NCBI GenBank assembly: GCA_025062325.1 | Contig: JANXAL010000069.1 | Coordinates: 34,803-98,802 of the forward strand | DNA: 64,000 bases | Direction: 5' to 3' | Source: Roseiflexus sp. | GTDB taxonomy: Bacteria; Chloroflexota; Chloroflexia; Chloroflexales; Roseiflexaceae | Shown: one piece after another, positions 34,237 through 44,085 of the stretch | Position numbering within the stretch: position 1 is the first letter of the stretch | Layout: each line of letters starts with the position of its first letter | Position numbers and translations under genes: made by a program | The notes under the pieces: generated by a model | Seen by the model: only the letters and a program-made list of their open reading frames with translations | What the model was told of the DNA's origin: nothing | Database searches by the model: none

Positions 34237-35673
34237 CTACCCCGCGCTGTTCAGCAGCCGCTCACGAATTGTGGCGACTTCCTGGCGCAGCCGGGCATCA
34301 GAATTGAGTTCTTCGGCAATCTTTTCGCAGCCGTACATCACGGTCGTATGATCACGCCCGCCGAGCAACTGCCCGATTTCCACCAAGCTCGAGTCGGTTT
34401 CCTCGCGGAGCAGATACATCGCCACCTGCCGGGGGATGACGATGTTGCGACTGCGACCGCGCCCTTGCAGAGCGCGCAGATCAACGCCGTAGAACGCCGC
34501 AACCTCGCGCAGGATGGCGTCGGGGGTCACCCGTTTGCGGCGACTTGTGTCGAGCAGTTCACTCAACGCTGCAGTGGCGACCTCAACAGTCACCGGGAGA
34601 TTGTACATCTGGGCATACGCCGTCACGCGATTGAGACATCCCTCAAGTTCACGGATGTGGCTCTGGATGCGCTGGGCAAGGAAATCGATCACCGACTGCG
34701 GCACTGGCACCGGTGATTGCTCCGCTTTTGCGCGCAAGATCGCTGTGCGGGTTTCAAGGTCGGGCATCTGCACATCGACAATCAGCCCCCACTCGAAGCG
34801 CGAGCGCAGGCGCTCCTCGAGCGTCAGGATCGCCTTGGGCGACCGATCCGACGAGATCACGATCTGTTTCCCTGCAGAGTGCAGCGTGTTGAAGGTGTGA
34901 AAGAACTCTTCCTGGGTCTGCTCTTTGCCAGCGATAAACTGAATATCATCGATCAGCAGAATATCGATATTCCGGTAGCGAATGCGGAACTCCTCCGTCT
35001 GCTGGCGGCGGATGGAATTGATCAGGTCGTTGGTGAACGTCTCGGAGGAGACGTACAGTACGTTCACTTCGGGATCGCGATCCAGCACGAAGTTGCCAAT
35101 GGCGTGCAGCAGATGCGTTTTTCCTAACCCCACGCCGCCGTAGAGGAACAGCGGATTGTACGCTTGCGCCGGATGTTCCGCCACGGCCAGACATGCTGCA
35201 CTCGCCAAGCGGTTGCTTGGACCAATGATAAAACGCTCGAAGGTGTACCGTGGGTTGAGCATGCTGGATCGCACCGCCCGATGCAGATCGAGTTGCTGCG
35301 GTGGCGTGCGTTCAAGTGGATGGTGCACTCCGTTGCCCCAACTCCCTGTGAGTGAACATGCGCTTTTACGCACTTCGTTCTCAGAATGCCTGCCGTTGAT
35401 TGCAACGCCGTCGAGACGCTCCGACTCTGGCGCTGCCAGGACAACGCGCACATCGACCGGGAACCCAACAACTGCCCCCAGTTGCTCACGTAGGGTGGAC
35501 AGGTATCGGCTCTCCAGCCCTTCTTTGATGAAGGCATTCGGCGCGCGAACGATTGCCACGCCGTTGTCAATGTCGAGCAGGGTGGCGCCGCGCACCCACG
35601 TGTTGTACTCGTGGCGCGGCAATTGAACCTGTAGCGATCCCAGGGTTGTGTTCCAGACTTTGGTAAGGTTCAC
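34237..35673 (-). CDS. dnaA: Chromosomal replication initiator DnaA
   Basis: About 478 residues. Domain I is at the N-terminus ([22 protein letters not shown] in two blocks). The AAA+ domain III begins [18 protein letters not shown] and has Walker [14 protein letters not shown] and Walker [22 protein letters not shown]. Domain IV ends with the DnaA-box-binding [14 protein letters not shown]. The GTG at 35673, preceded by GGGAGG five bases away, is the start; the frame is open to 35757. It unwinds oriC by binding DnaA boxes, which lie just upstream at 36047-36089. No dnaN is adjacent. Confidence 0.97.
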   Translation of the reverse strand: MNLTKVWNTTLGSLQVQLPRHEYNTWVRGATLLDIDNGVAIVRAPNAFIKEGLESRYLSTLREQLGAVVGFPVDVRVVLAAPESERLDGVAINGRHSENEVRKSACSLTGSWGNGVHHPLERTPPQQLDLHRAVRSSMLNPRYTFERFIIGPSNRLASAACLAVAEHPAQAYNPLFLYGGVGLGKTHLLHAIGNFVLDRDPEVNVLYVSSETFTNDLINSIRRQQTEEFRIRYRNIDILLIDDIQFIAGKEQTQEEFFHTFNTLHSAGKQIVISSDRSPKAILTLEERLRSRFEWGLIVDVQMPDLETRTAILRAKAEQSPVPVPQSVIDFLAQRIQSHIRELEGCLNRVTAYAQMYNLPVTVEVATAALSELLDTSRRKRVTPDAILREVAAFYGVDLRALQGRGRSRNIVIPRQVAMYLLREETDSSLVEIGQLLGGRDHTTVMYGCEKIAEELNSDARLRQEVATIRERLLNSAG

Positions 35674-36119
35674 AGCGCCCTCCCTGATTTTGGCAAAGAT
35701 AAGCCTCCCGGAGTGCAGCCGTTGAACTCCAGTGCAGCATTCGTGCAGTTGACGCAACTGGCGACTCTGTTGAGTGAGAAGCTTCGTGTAAGTGTTGCTC
35801 GTGCCACCGAATCATACTCCATGCCCTTCGACTTTTCAAGCCATCCGACGGCTTCCATCTATCGCACTTCTTTATAGCATGCGCTCTCCGATCCTGGGTC
35901 GTGATTGTGAGATCAGACACATGCCTTCTTTGCTATGTCGAGCAACGGTTTGCAGAGTCGTGGATAACTTCGCCCGATTCACTGATCCTGCAGGATTATT
36001 ATCGCTTGTTTATGAGGAATGAGGCGGACCGCCCGCAGAGTGGCGGTTATCCACAAAATTGTGGATAACCCGTGAGGGGATGTGGAAAAGCGCTGCGTTC
36101 CATCACACACTCATAATAA
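35674..36119. other. Likely chromosomal origin (oriC) with DnaA boxes
   Basis: The gap between dnaA and scpB holds a consensus DnaA box TTATCCACA at 36047-36055 (+), its inverse TGTGGATAA at 36060-36068, a TGTGGAAAA variant (TTTTCCACA on minus) at 36081-36089, and CGTGGATAA with one mismatch at 35959-35967. An AT-rich stretch, GGATTATTATCGCTTGTTTA, lies at about 35993-36012 and could be the unwinding element. Boxes clustered beside dnaA are the usual bacterial oriC plan. The dnaA promoter must also be here. Confidence 0.7.
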
Positions 36120-36674
36120 TCACGCCGCAGGCGCTTCTGGGAGTTCAAGCGGGGGAAGATCCGCCAGACTGCTCAGGCCGAACTGGCGGAGGAACTCAGC
36201 CGTGGTAACGTACAGGATCGGTCGTCCAACGGTTTCGAGCCGCCCGCCTTCCGCGATGAGGTCACGCGCCATGAGCGCGCGCAGTACGCTGCTGCTGTCG
36301 ACGCCGCGAATCGCTTCGATCTGGGCGCGGGTGATGGGTTGCCGATAGGCAATGATCGTCAGCGTCTCAAGCGCAGCCGTCGAGAGACGGATCGGCGTAG
36401 GCGCGCCCAGAAACCGCTCGATGACCGCTGCCGCTTCGGGTGCAGAAACCATCTGCACGCGATCAGCGTCGCGTTGCAGGCGCACGCCGCGCCCAGCGCA
36501 GGCGGCAGCCAGATCGTCGAGCGCCTGCTCGACTGCGTCTGGCGGCAGATCGAGCACACGCGCCAGTTCGGTAACGGTCACCGGTTCACCAGCAACGAAG
36601 AGCAGCGCTTCGATCAACTGCACCGTTGTTGGCGTCGGCAGTGAGGGGATGTTGAGCAGCGGCGACTGTTCCAT
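36120..36674 (-). CDS. scpB: Segregation and condensation protein B
   Basis: 184 residues from MEQSPLLNIPSLPTPTTVQL; the frame is open to 36701. Two winged helices: LIEALLFVAGEPVTVTELARVL and LSTAALETLTIIAYRQPITR, with IEAIRGVDSSSVLRALMARDLI and VGRPILYVTTAEFLRQFGL. These are diagnostic for ScpB, the kleisin-associated subunit of the SMC condensin complex that separates newly replicated origins. Its place beside oriC/dnaA is functionally apt. ScpA and SMC are not in the window. Confidence 0.93.
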   Translation of the reverse strand: MEQSPLLNIPSLPTPTTVQLIEALLFVAGEPVTVTELARVLDLPPDAVEQALDDLAAACAGRGVRLQRDADRVQMVSAPEAAAVIERFLGAPTPIRLSTAALETLTIIAYRQPITRAQIEAIRGVDSSSVLRALMARDLIAEGGRLETVGRPILYVTTAEFLRQFGLSSLADLPPLELPEAPAA

Positions 36675-36775
36675 ACGCTGGGATGGATCCGCGAAGGACA
36701 CGAAGCGTCACAGAGTGACGCAAAATATCAATGATGCACCTTTGCGTCCTTGCATCGGTCTTGCTGAGAAATCCG

Positions 36776-37879
36776 CTAGGCAATGGACCAGAGGTCGCGC
36801 GGGAAGGTCGTCAGCGACTCGGCGCCATTGGCGGTGATAACCACATCATCTTCAATGCGCACGCCGCCTACGCCGCGCAAATAGATGCCAGGCTCGATGG
36901 TAAAGGTCGCGCCGACCGGCAGCGGCGTCCGACTTCCGGCGACGATGAAGGGCGGCTCGTGCACATCAAGGCCGATGCCGTGCCCGGTGCGATGGATGAA
37001 GAACGGTCCGTATCCGCCGCGCTCGATGACCTGGCGCGCCGCTGCGTCAATCGACTCGCCAGTGGCGCCCGGTTGCGCCGCCGCTTCCCGTCCGGCTGCA
37101 TTCGCCGCCAGCACGAGATCGTACACGCGACGCATCTCATCGGATGGATGTCCTACCACGAATGTGCGCGTTATGTCTGAGGCATACCCCTGATACACGG
37201 CGCCGCCGTCGAACACCACCATGTCGCCTTCCTGCAACGCGCGATCACCGCTCGTGTGGTGCGGGTTGGCGCTGTTTGGACCGCTGGCGACGGTAGTCTC
37301 GAAGGCGGGCAGGCACCCGGCTGAGCGAATGGCGCGCTCCCACAGATCGGCAATGTCGCGTTCCCGCATGCCCTCCCGCACCTGCGCAATGGTCTGGCGC
37401 AGCGTCTCCTCGATGACCTGCACGGCAACGCGCATTGCTTGCAGCTCCGTTGTGTCCTTGACCATCCGCAGTTCGGTGAGCAGAGGAGTGGCATCTACAA
37501 GCTGCGCGCCGGGGAGTGCCTGTTCCAGCGCGCGCAGCTCAAATACGCGCATCACCATATGCTCAATCCCCACGACGCTTCCCGGCTGCAGGCCAGCATC
37601 ACGCACTGCGCGCGCCAGCGCCTGCCCCGGTCCCTCAGCATCGCTCCAGGGATAGTAGCGAAACACCGCGCCTGCCGTCTCAGTCACGCGCGCGTGCTCT
37701 AATTCAGGAACCACCAGCGCTGGTTGACCATCGGCAGGCGTCAGCGCCATCGTCAGCCGCAAACCGGCATGCAGCGTCAGACCGGCAAGATAGCGCAGGT
37801 TGCTCCCTGGCACAATCGCCAGCGCATCGAAACCATGGCAACGCATAGCTTCCTGGATACGTGGGAGGCGCGTGGTCAT
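36776..37879 (-). CDS. M24-family Xaa-Pro aminopeptidase/dipeptidase
   Basis: 367 residues with an N-terminal creatinase-like domain (RIQEAMRCHGFDALAIVPGSNLRYLAGLT) and the M24 domain. Metal ligands are visible as the Asp in MVVFDGGAVY, Asp in YASDITRTFVVG, His in HRTGHGIGLDVHEPP, Glu in FTIEPGIYL and Glu in VRIEDDVV. The length matches PepQ/PepP-like bacterial enzymes that cleave X-Pro bonds in the cytoplasm with two metal ions. It lies upstream of scpB on the same strand, about 100 bases apart, and may share a transcript. Confidence 0.9.
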   Translation of the reverse strand: MTTRLPRIQEAMRCHGFDALAIVPGSNLRYLAGLTLHAGLRLTMALTPADGQPALVVPELEHARVTETAGAVFRYYPWSDAEGPGQALARAVRDAGLQPGSVVGIEHMVMRVFELRALEQALPGAQLVDATPLLTELRMVKDTTELQAMRVAVQVIEETLRQTIAQVREGMRERDIADLWERAIRSAGCLPAFETTVASGPNSANPHHTSGDRALQEGDMVVFDGGAVYQGYASDITRTFVVGHPSDEMRRVYDLVLAANAAGREAAAQPGATGESIDAAARQVIERGGYGPFFIHRTGHGIGLDVHEPPFIVAGSRTPLPVGATFTIEPGIYLRGVGGVRIEDDVVITANGAESLTTFPRDLWSIA

Positions 37880-38086
37880 GACGCTATCCCCTGCTAGCTG
37901 ACGCGACCGTCACCTTCGTCCCCGACAAAGGTTGGCGCGAAGACGCTCAGAGGCAAAGCTACGCAATCATGCAACGCATCCTGTGCATCTTTGCGCCTTT
38001 GCGTTAGAACCCTCTGGAGCGCAAAAGCCGCCCTGAAACCGGATCGCCAGAGTCACAGATCCCGCGCGACTGCCCCTTCAACCTTG

Positions 38087-40060
38087 TTACTGCCCATTGC
38101 CCTCGTGCTGCGGGAAGCGCACCCGGGCGACTGTCCATTCATCGCCAATCGTGAGCGAAAACTCTCCCTGCAGATCGTCTTGCACCAGCGTGCGAATAAT
38201 ATGCAACCCCAAACCGCTGCCGCTGTTCGACGGTTCAGTCGCCTTTACGCGCTTCGGGCCATCATCGCGCACCTCGACTGTGATCATCCCATCATTCTGA
38301 GTCGTTTCGATGATCACGCACCCGCCCTCAGCCGCCAGTCCGTGAGTCACCGCATTGACGATCAGCTCATTCAGCACAATCGCCAGCACAGTCGCGTCCC
38401 GTGACCCGACACGCGCCTGATCGCCGCGGATCTCGAAGCGGATCGGATGTTCCGGCGACACCAGGCTAAGACGGGCGCTTTCGGCGATCTGACGCGCCAC
38501 AGCGTCAACCGTAGTCACTCCGATATCTTCACGGCAGAGGAGGTTGTGGACACCCGCAATCGCCTGGATGCGCGCCACGCTGTCGCGCAGCGCAATTGCG
38601 CCGCGGTCGTTAGGCGCTAGGCGGCGCTGCTGCATGGTGAGGAGCGCCGAGATTGTTTGCAGGTTGTTACGCACACGGTGATGCATCTCCTGGAGCAGCG
38701 CCGACTTGACCGCCAGCGCGCGCAGACTCTCGTCGTACAGACGCGCATTCTCGATGGCAATCGCCGCCTCATCGGCGAATGTCGAAAGAAGGCGCATATG
38801 CTCATAATCGAAATGACGCGCCTCGCGGGTATAGAGGCAGATCGCGCCGATGGTCCGATTCTGCTGGACGCGCAGCGGCATACAGAAAAGCGAGTAGAAA
38901 TTTTCGCGCGCCGCGACTTCCGCCAGTTCGGGGAAACGAGAGTCGTTGAAGGCGTTGTGCACCGCCAGCGGACGCGCTTCGCGCACTGCCTGGGCAATGA
39001 ACCCTGGAATCTCGCCGCGCGGTGAACCGCCGTAAGTCGCGGCAAGTTCCAGTCGCCCGTCATTGCCGACGCGAAAAATGTCGGCGCGCTCGGCACGCGA
39101 CAATTCTACCGCTTTGACGACGATCAGTTTCAATACTTCTTCAAGATTGAGTTGCTCGGCAATGCTCTTCGAGACCTGTTGCAACGTCGTCAGTTCGCGC
39201 ACCTTCTGGTGCAACTGCTCGTCGGTCTGCTGGTAGAGTTGTGCGTTGACAATGAAGAACGCAAGTTCGCCTGCAACCGTTTCGACAAAATTGATCTCTT
39301 CCGCAGTGAAATCACGCGGACCGTAGGTTTGAATGGTGATCACGCCCTGCAGCTTGGCGGCGCCGAGGTGAAACCGTTCGACGCTGAACAAAACGATGGG
39401 CACGGCGAGTATCGAGCGGTACGGTTCTTCACCCAACCCCGGCTCGGTATGGAAGCGCGGCTCGCGCCGCACATCACGCACGGCAATCGGGCGACCCTCG
39501 CGCGCCGCCCAGCCGGTGATGCCTTCGCCTACGCGAATGCGCACTTGACCGACGGCAGCAGGGTTCAACCCGTGTGTCGCTCGCAGCGTTAGATCATCGG
39601 TATTCTTGTCGTACAGGTAGACCGAACAGACCTCTACGCCGATCACCTCTGCTACTGTCTCGACCACCAGTTGCATCGATGTATCCAGGTCGAGGGTCGA
39701 GTTGGCAGCCGAGATGATCCGGTGAAGCCCTTTGAGTTCCGCCATGCGGCGCACCAGGTGACTTTCCCATTCGCGGGTGCGCTGCTCCTCACGCGCCGCG
39801 CCGTATGCCAGCAGCAATTCGGAGAGCGCAACGCCTGGTTCGACGCCGTGCAGTTCCGACAGCGCCAGACCAAGTTCCGCCAGCACTTCCGGTTCACCGT
39901 CCTGACGATACCAGAGCGCACCCAACTGGCGCAGCAGCACGCGTCGTTGTTCGTTCGACTGCGTGGCCGCTAGTTGGTCGATGAGTTCCGAAATGTTTGG
40001 CAGCGATGCTCGCAACTCCTCCACGAGCATCGGGAGGAAGGAGGTGTGCGCGCTGTGCAT
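38087..40060 (-). CDS. GAF-GAF sensor histidine kinase of the HisKA_2/HWE type
   Basis: 657 residues, no membrane segments. An N-terminal helical region (1-115) precedes GAF domain 1 (about 125-280; VCSVYLYDKNTDDLTLRATHG, VGEGITGWAAREGRPIAV) and GAF domain 2 (about 300-450). The phosphoacceptor His is in LLQEMHHRVRNNLQTISALL. The HATPase domain has ELIVNAVTHGL (N box) and SGSGLGLHIIRTLVQ (G box). This is the HisKA_2 architecture, usually paired with a stand-alone receiver. No partner regulator is adjacent; the OmpR-type protein at 50739 is 10 kb away. It probably senses a soluble cytoplasmic signal. Confidence 0.88.
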   Translation of the reverse strand: MHSAHTSFLPMLVEELRASLPNISELIDQLAATQSNEQRRVLLRQLGALWYRQDGEPEVLAELGLALSELHGVEPGVALSELLLAYGAAREEQRTREWESHLVRRMAELKGLHRIISAANSTLDLDTSMQLVVETVAEVIGVEVCSVYLYDKNTDDLTLRATHGLNPAAVGQVRIRVGEGITGWAAREGRPIAVRDVRREPRFHTEPGLGEEPYRSILAVPIVLFSVERFHLGAAKLQGVITIQTYGPRDFTAEEINFVETVAGELAFFIVNAQLYQQTDEQLHQKVRELTTLQQVSKSIAEQLNLEEVLKLIVVKAVELSRAERADIFRVGNDGRLELAATYGGSPRGEIPGFIAQAVREARPLAVHNAFNDSRFPELAEVAARENFYSLFCMPLRVQQNRTIGAICLYTREARHFDYEHMRLLSTFADEAAIAIENARLYDESLRALAVKSALLQEMHHRVRNNLQTISALLTMQQRRLAPNDRGAIALRDSVARIQAIAGVHNLLCREDIGVTTVDAVARQIAESARLSLVSPEHPIRFEIRGDQARVGSRDATVLAIVLNELIVNAVTHGLAAEGGCVIIETTQNDGMITVEVRDDGPKRVKATEPSNSGSGLGLHIIRTLVQDDLQGEFSLTIGDEWTVARVRFPQHEGNGQ

Positions 40061-40139
40061 ACAGACCTGCCAAGTGACGAGATTCTTGTGATGCTACACG
40101 CATATTATAGCAAACTGCATCTGTTGAGAAGGGGTTAAG

Positions 40140-41915
40140 CTACTCTTCTGTCGGAATTGGAAGCCACATGACGACATCCGCCCACACGCTAAGCATGCCT
40201 TCCTCTGCAGCGCTGGTTAGCACGACTTCTGCGCCGGTGTTGTCAAATGGATACGTCCCCAGCTCCGCCCAATCGTTGGCGTGTGTGGCAGCATCGACCA
40301 CAACCTCGGCCATACCCTCGGCGTGCTGCACCAGGTACCGCGCCTGTGTGGCATCCCTCAGGCGGCTGACGGCATACGGAATGAAGGCGATCACGCGGTA
40401 CCGCCCTGCTGTTGGCAATTCCGCCCGCCAGATTGCCAGCGATGGCGGATTGATTGAGCGCACTTTCCAGGGGCGTCCGCCTGCACCACGCACCGATGCC
40501 GCGAGCAGCGACTCGCCGCCATAGCCGGTAGGTGCGCGCTTCCACCCTTCGCCATCGGTGAAGAAGCCGGGAAGACCGGCGTCTACCGCGACACCGCCTT
40601 CTGGCGGCGGAGCGCACGGTGAGGGACGATCCATCCAGAGCCAGCGGCTCACCGTGCCAGCCGGATGCGTTTGCCAGGGGTCGTTTCCCGCGCCGCACCA
40701 CCCATACGGGTCGGTATTCCGCCCCAGATACTGGACGCCGAAGTGGAGGTGCGGACCGCTCGAGCACCCGGTATTGCCGATGACTCCGATCGGTTGCCCG
40801 CGCACCACCCACGCGCCGATAGCGACATCCACGCGGTGCAGGTGCCAGTAGAGCGTGCGGTAGCCGTTTTTATGGTCGATGACCACAGCGCGAGTGGCGC
40901 AGCCGTCATCAGCATTCCCTGCGAAGACCACCACGCCATCGGCTGCTGCCAGCGCCCGCTCTGGCGGCGCTGCGGCGTAGTCCCAGCCGTCGTGACCGTT
41001 GTAGGCGAAGATTGGGTCGGTTTCGACGCGCCCCCAGTAAGTGGTGACGCCCTGCTTGCTGTTGCGCGTCAGGAAGGGGCCGCCATGGTCGAAGAACGAG
41101 GTCGTTGGAACAACTTTACGGATCGGGCGGGTCAGGAATGGTGGAGACAGCGGAAACCAGTCGGTTGGCGGGATGCGCGGGTCATCGAACAGGCGCGTGT
41201 AGGTTGCGCGAAACTGTTCCATCAGCGCAGGCAGGCGCTCCGGGGTAGTGGTTGGCGCCAGAACCCGCGCCAGCGCGTACTCGGCGAGCGACATGCCTTC
41301 CGGCAGTGACGCCGTGCTGCCGTCGGCAAAGGTCAGCGCCGCACGCTGTGGATAATCGCGCCGCGCATAGAGCAGCTCTTTGACTGCCCAGCGCACCTGC
41401 GCCTGCAAGCCGCGTCGCCGTCCATTCTCGCCGCGGAACCCGACAGCCCAGGCGAACTGATCGGCAGTCGGCTGCGGATCGCTGATGAGGCGACTCTGGA
41501 GTTCGATCAGCGCCAGAATGATCTTCGGGTTGACACTGTAGTAGATCGCCTGACTGGTCAGCGCTTCGGCAAAGGTATGCTGGCGATCGCCGACCGGCAT
41601 GATGATCCCCTTCAACGGACCGGGTTGACCGTCGAGGAACGCCTGGATCTCAAGCGCATAGAAATCCGGCTCATACGTGAGCCGCCGGTCGTCGAAGAGA
41701 CGAGCCAGTGCAGGCTCAAGAGTAGGCGCTGGCGCAGCACCTGTCGCCGTCAGCGCGATGGGTTGCGTGGGAGATGGGTGTTGGAGAGTTGCCGTGCGGA
41801 CAGGTGCACTGCTCGGCGGCGCTTCCGCCTGCGGCGTCGGTGCAGGCGGCGGAGGCGCGGCACAGGCGACCAGCGCCAGAACGATCAGGACATATGTGAG
41901 GCGATAAGGAGTCAC
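40140..41915 (-). CDS. Lipoprotein with M23 (LytM) peptidase domain
   Basis: 591 residues. The lipoprotein signal MTPYRLTYVLIVLALVACAA leads to a Pro/Ala/Thr linker (about 22-70). A long middle region precedes the M23 peptidase domain at about 310-430: FAYNGHDGWDYAAAPP (H...D zinc ligands), DGVVVFAGNAD, HLHRVDVAIGAWVVRGQPIG and SSGPHLHFGVQYLG (H-L-H). The last about 150 residues are a beta-rich binding region. It is expected outside the membrane as an endopeptidase trimming peptidoglycan cross-links or, if inactive, an activator. All zinc-ligand positions are present. Confidence 0.88.
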   Translation of the reverse strand: MTPYRLTYVLIVLALVACAAPPPPAPTPQAEAPPSSAPVRTATLQHPSPTQPIALTATGAAPAPTLEPALARLFDDRRLTYEPDFYALEIQAFLDGQPGPLKGIIMPVGDRQHTFAEALTSQAIYYSVNPKIILALIELQSRLISDPQPTADQFAWAVGFRGENGRRRGLQAQVRWAVKELLYARRDYPQRAALTFADGSTASLPEGMSLAEYALARVLAPTTTPERLPALMEQFRATYTRLFDDPRIPPTDWFPLSPPFLTRPIRKVVPTTSFFDHGGPFLTRNSKQGVTTYWGRVETDPIFAYNGHDGWDYAAAPPERALAAADGVVVFAGNADDGCATRAVVIDHKNGYRTLYWHLHRVDVAIGAWVVRGQPIGVIGNTGCSSGPHLHFGVQYLGRNTDPYGWCGAGNDPWQTHPAGTVSRWLWMDRPSPCAPPPEGGVAVDAGLPGFFTDGEGWKRAPTGYGGESLLAASVRGAGGRPWKVRSINPPSLAIWRAELPTAGRYRVIAFIPYAVSRLRDATQARYLVQHAEGMAEVVVDAATHANDWAELGTYPFDNTGAEVVLTSAAEEGMLSVWADVVMWLPIPTEE

Positions 41916-41919
41916 GGCG

Positions 41920-42344
41920 TGTCTACTCTATCCGCTCTCAGTCCCTACTATCGTTATTCACCCCGCTTGCCCCTGATAGCGGGCGTGCGCTGAGCCCGTC
42001 GAAGCCCGCGCCGATCACGAGACATTCGAGCTTTGGGCTGATAAGGATCGAGGACTCGGCAGACCTGTGCCATCAAGTTATGCATCCTCTGAACTGCGGG
42101 CTGATGGAGTTAGGAAATACACCTGGTCAACCTGTGCCGCTAGGCCGCGCGCCCTCTGAGCTGCAGGCTCAAGCCCTCGTTCAGGACGTAGAAGCCCCCT
42201 CCGGGGCTTTCATGACCTCATAGGAGCAAGCCCCCGTGCCTGCCCCGCTCGGAACTCCCGCCTGCCACAGGCGCCCACAGGGGGGCGCCGCGACTGTGCA
42301 TTGTGCGCTCCTGGGAGGGCGCCTACAGGGGCGCCCCTACCTCA
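41920..42344. repeat. Spacer with hairpin repeat
   Basis: No gene. A diverged copy of the dispersed repeat runs from about 42060 to 42230. It holds ACCTGTGCCGCTAGGCCGCG, CCCTCTGAGCTGCAGGC, and at 42165-42222 a hairpin GAAGCCCC-CTCC-GGGGCTTTC with CCCTCGTTCAGGACGTA flanks. The hairpin with its TTTC tail could work as a terminator on the plus strand. 42230-42344 is G/C-rich with repeated GGGGCGCC words. Confidence 0.6.
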
Positions 42345-42511
42345 CAAGTGTAGATGTTTCGGCAAGCCCTTACCTCGCATCGCCCGTTTCAGGCATCAGG
42401 ATGCCCTGACTCCCCCTTCTCCCCTTGTGGGAGAAGGGGGTAGGGGGATGAGGGGCAAAAGGGCGCCAGGCTGCGACAAATCCGCTTCGCATGCCAAAAA
42501 GCCTACACTTG
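42345..42511. repeat. MITE-like noncoding element with terminal inverted repeats
   Basis: Ends are CAAGTGTAG (42345-42353) and CTACACTTG (42503-42511), a perfect 9-base inverted pair that continues imperfectly for about 14 more bases. The inside carries GGCAAGCCCTTACC, the CTCCCCTTGTGGGAG palindrome and GGGGGATGAGGGG, in the opposite orientation to the copies at 27011 and 27182. No open frame is credible. It lies upstream of the SagB-type gene's stop. Confidence 0.65.
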
Positions 42512-42564
42512 AGAGAGCGCCCCTGCTGTGCGTTACACGTGGTCGCCGCCTGTACTCTGCGGGA

Positions 42565-43722
42565 TTATACCCGATCTCTCATCTTCCCCACTGCCAGCAT
42601 ATAGACCGCCGCTTCGTGCTCGCCGTCCACGCCGAGCATGGCATTCACCTGATCGTCTAGGAAGGCGCCGACAGCGCATACCCCCATACCGAGCGATGTT
42701 GCTGCGAGGTAGAGATTCTGCGCCAGGTGCCCCGCTTCGAGCAGTGCGTAGCGGTAGGAACGTTCCTGATAGCGCCAGCGCAGGCGCTGGAGAATAACCG
42801 TGAAATAGACGACCAAGTTGCACGCTCCCAGAAAGTCCTGCATCAATCCCTGGCGCACTGCCTCGCTGCGCATATCACCCTCTCGGAGCAGTGCAAGGGA
42901 ATGGTCGGCAACGCCATAGTGGTAGACGCCGGGACGCAGATCGGTCACGCGATGGACGGCCAGGTACGTTTCGATCGGGTAGAGCGCGCCGGCAGATGGC
43001 GCTGCGCGCAACTTCACGCCGAACCGTTCGGCGTTGATGCCGCCGGTGTAGAAGAGCAAGCGCGACAATTCCGCCAGCGTCAGCGGATCGCCCGAATAGT
43101 CGCGCACCGAACGCCGCTTCCGAATCGCCTCCTCGAGGGTCAGCCCCAGGCGATCGTCCGGCGGCGGCAGAATAATGCGCGGCGCGTCGGGATACGTTTT
43201 GTACAGTGGCGGCTGCGCGCCCCAGCTCGCCACTGCGCCAAACAGATCGCTCATTCCTGGTTTGCTCCACTGATGGTAAGCAACACCCATATCCGCTCCA
43301 AACGGCACATCCGGGCGGGCGCGAACCGTGCTGCGCCCGATCGCCACCCCCGCCAGAGCGCCAATCAGCACGCCAAGAAACCCGCGTCGCGTGTGCAGCG
43401 TGTGCAGCACGCCCGTCGCCTGGCGTCCGGCAGACGAACCCGAGGCGGGAACCGGCGCTCGCGAGGTCGATCCAGCGCGGACTGGTGCATACTGCGCCGT
43501 GGCTCGCAGGAGGCGAAAGCGAATATAGCGCACGAGACGGTTCCAGTTCAGCGCCACGTGCGCAACCGCCAGAACCGCCATCACATACCCGGCATACGTA
43601 TGATACACGAACCCCGTCAGGCGCCAGAGATCGGCAATGATGCCGGTGAGAATGGCAGCAGCGGCAGCGACGAGCAACGCAATGCTCACCACAACGTTGA
43701 CATCCTGACGCAATCGTTTCAT
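42565..43722 (-). CDS. Membrane-fused SagB/ThcOx-type nitroreductase
   Basis: About 385 residues from MKRLRQDVNVVVSIALLVAA. The first about 75 residues hold two hydrophobic helices and the His/Asn-rich YHTYAGYVMAVLAVAHVALNW, like DUF4405 or cytochrome b561-like membrane domains with candidate haem His. A third helix (RRGFLGVLIGALAGVAIG) precedes a nitroreductase domain: LTLEEAIRKRRSVRDYSG, LAELSRLLFYTGGI, APSAGALYPIETYL and LGMGVCAVGAFLDDQVN. The domain binds FMN. SagB-like enzymes often oxidise azolines, but stand-alone genes like this have no known substrate. Confidence 0.83.
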   Translation of the reverse strand: MKRLRQDVNVVVSIALLVAAAAAILTGIIADLWRLTGFVYHTYAGYVMAVLAVAHVALNWNRLVRYIRFRLLRATAQYAPVRAGSTSRAPVPASGSSAGRQATGVLHTLHTRRGFLGVLIGALAGVAIGRSTVRARPDVPFGADMGVAYHQWSKPGMSDLFGAVASWGAQPPLYKTYPDAPRIILPPPDDRLGLTLEEAIRKRRSVRDYSGDPLTLAELSRLLFYTGGINAERFGVKLRAAPSAGALYPIETYLAVHRVTDLRPGVYHYGVADHSLALLREGDMRSEAVRQGLMQDFLGACNLVVYFTVILQRLRWRYQERSYRYALLEAGHLAQNLYLAATSLGMGVCAVGAFLDDQVNAMLGVDGEHEAAVYMLAVGKMRDRV

Positions 43723-43743
43723 AGCGAAGCGTCTCCTTGCCAA

Positions 43744-44085
43744 TGAGGATGAAGCGCCTACCCGAGTCGCCTAGGGAGCGGTGTTATCGCGAGCCACCGC
43801 TGCCGCTCTGCGCTCGCAGCGGGCTCCGCGAAGCAACCTCGCGCAGCCGACCACTGCGAGCTAATGAGCGTTAAGGCGGAAATCTAGCAGACCTGCGCCG
43901 CCGGGTCGCGCGCTCTGAGCTGTGGGCTGTGAACATCATTAAATCCGGCAGGTCATGCAAAGACAGGCTTCGCAACTGTAGCCCGCAGCGTATGGTCTTT
44001 GCGAGAATAATCCGCTACAGCCCTGTCCAGCCCGCGCAGGCGGGCTTTGCATTCCGTGGCCTGCGACTTCAAGCGCCGGGCGAGC
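43744..44085. repeat. Spacer with diverged repeat fragments
   Basis: No gene. About 43770-43860 is self-complementary G/C-rich sequence (GCGAGCCACCGCTGCCGC with GCTCGCAGCGGGCTCCGCG). About 43880-44060 holds a diverged copy of the ACCTGCGCCGCCGGGTCGCG repeat followed by ACAGGCTTCGCAACTGTAGC and CAGCCCGCGCAGGCGGGCTT, the last a short hairpin. Confidence 0.5.

Noticed and set aside
38087..40060. Two-component pair with the regulator at 50739
   Set aside because: They are more than 10 kb apart and the kinase is of the HisKA_2 type, not usually paired with OmpR-type regulators.
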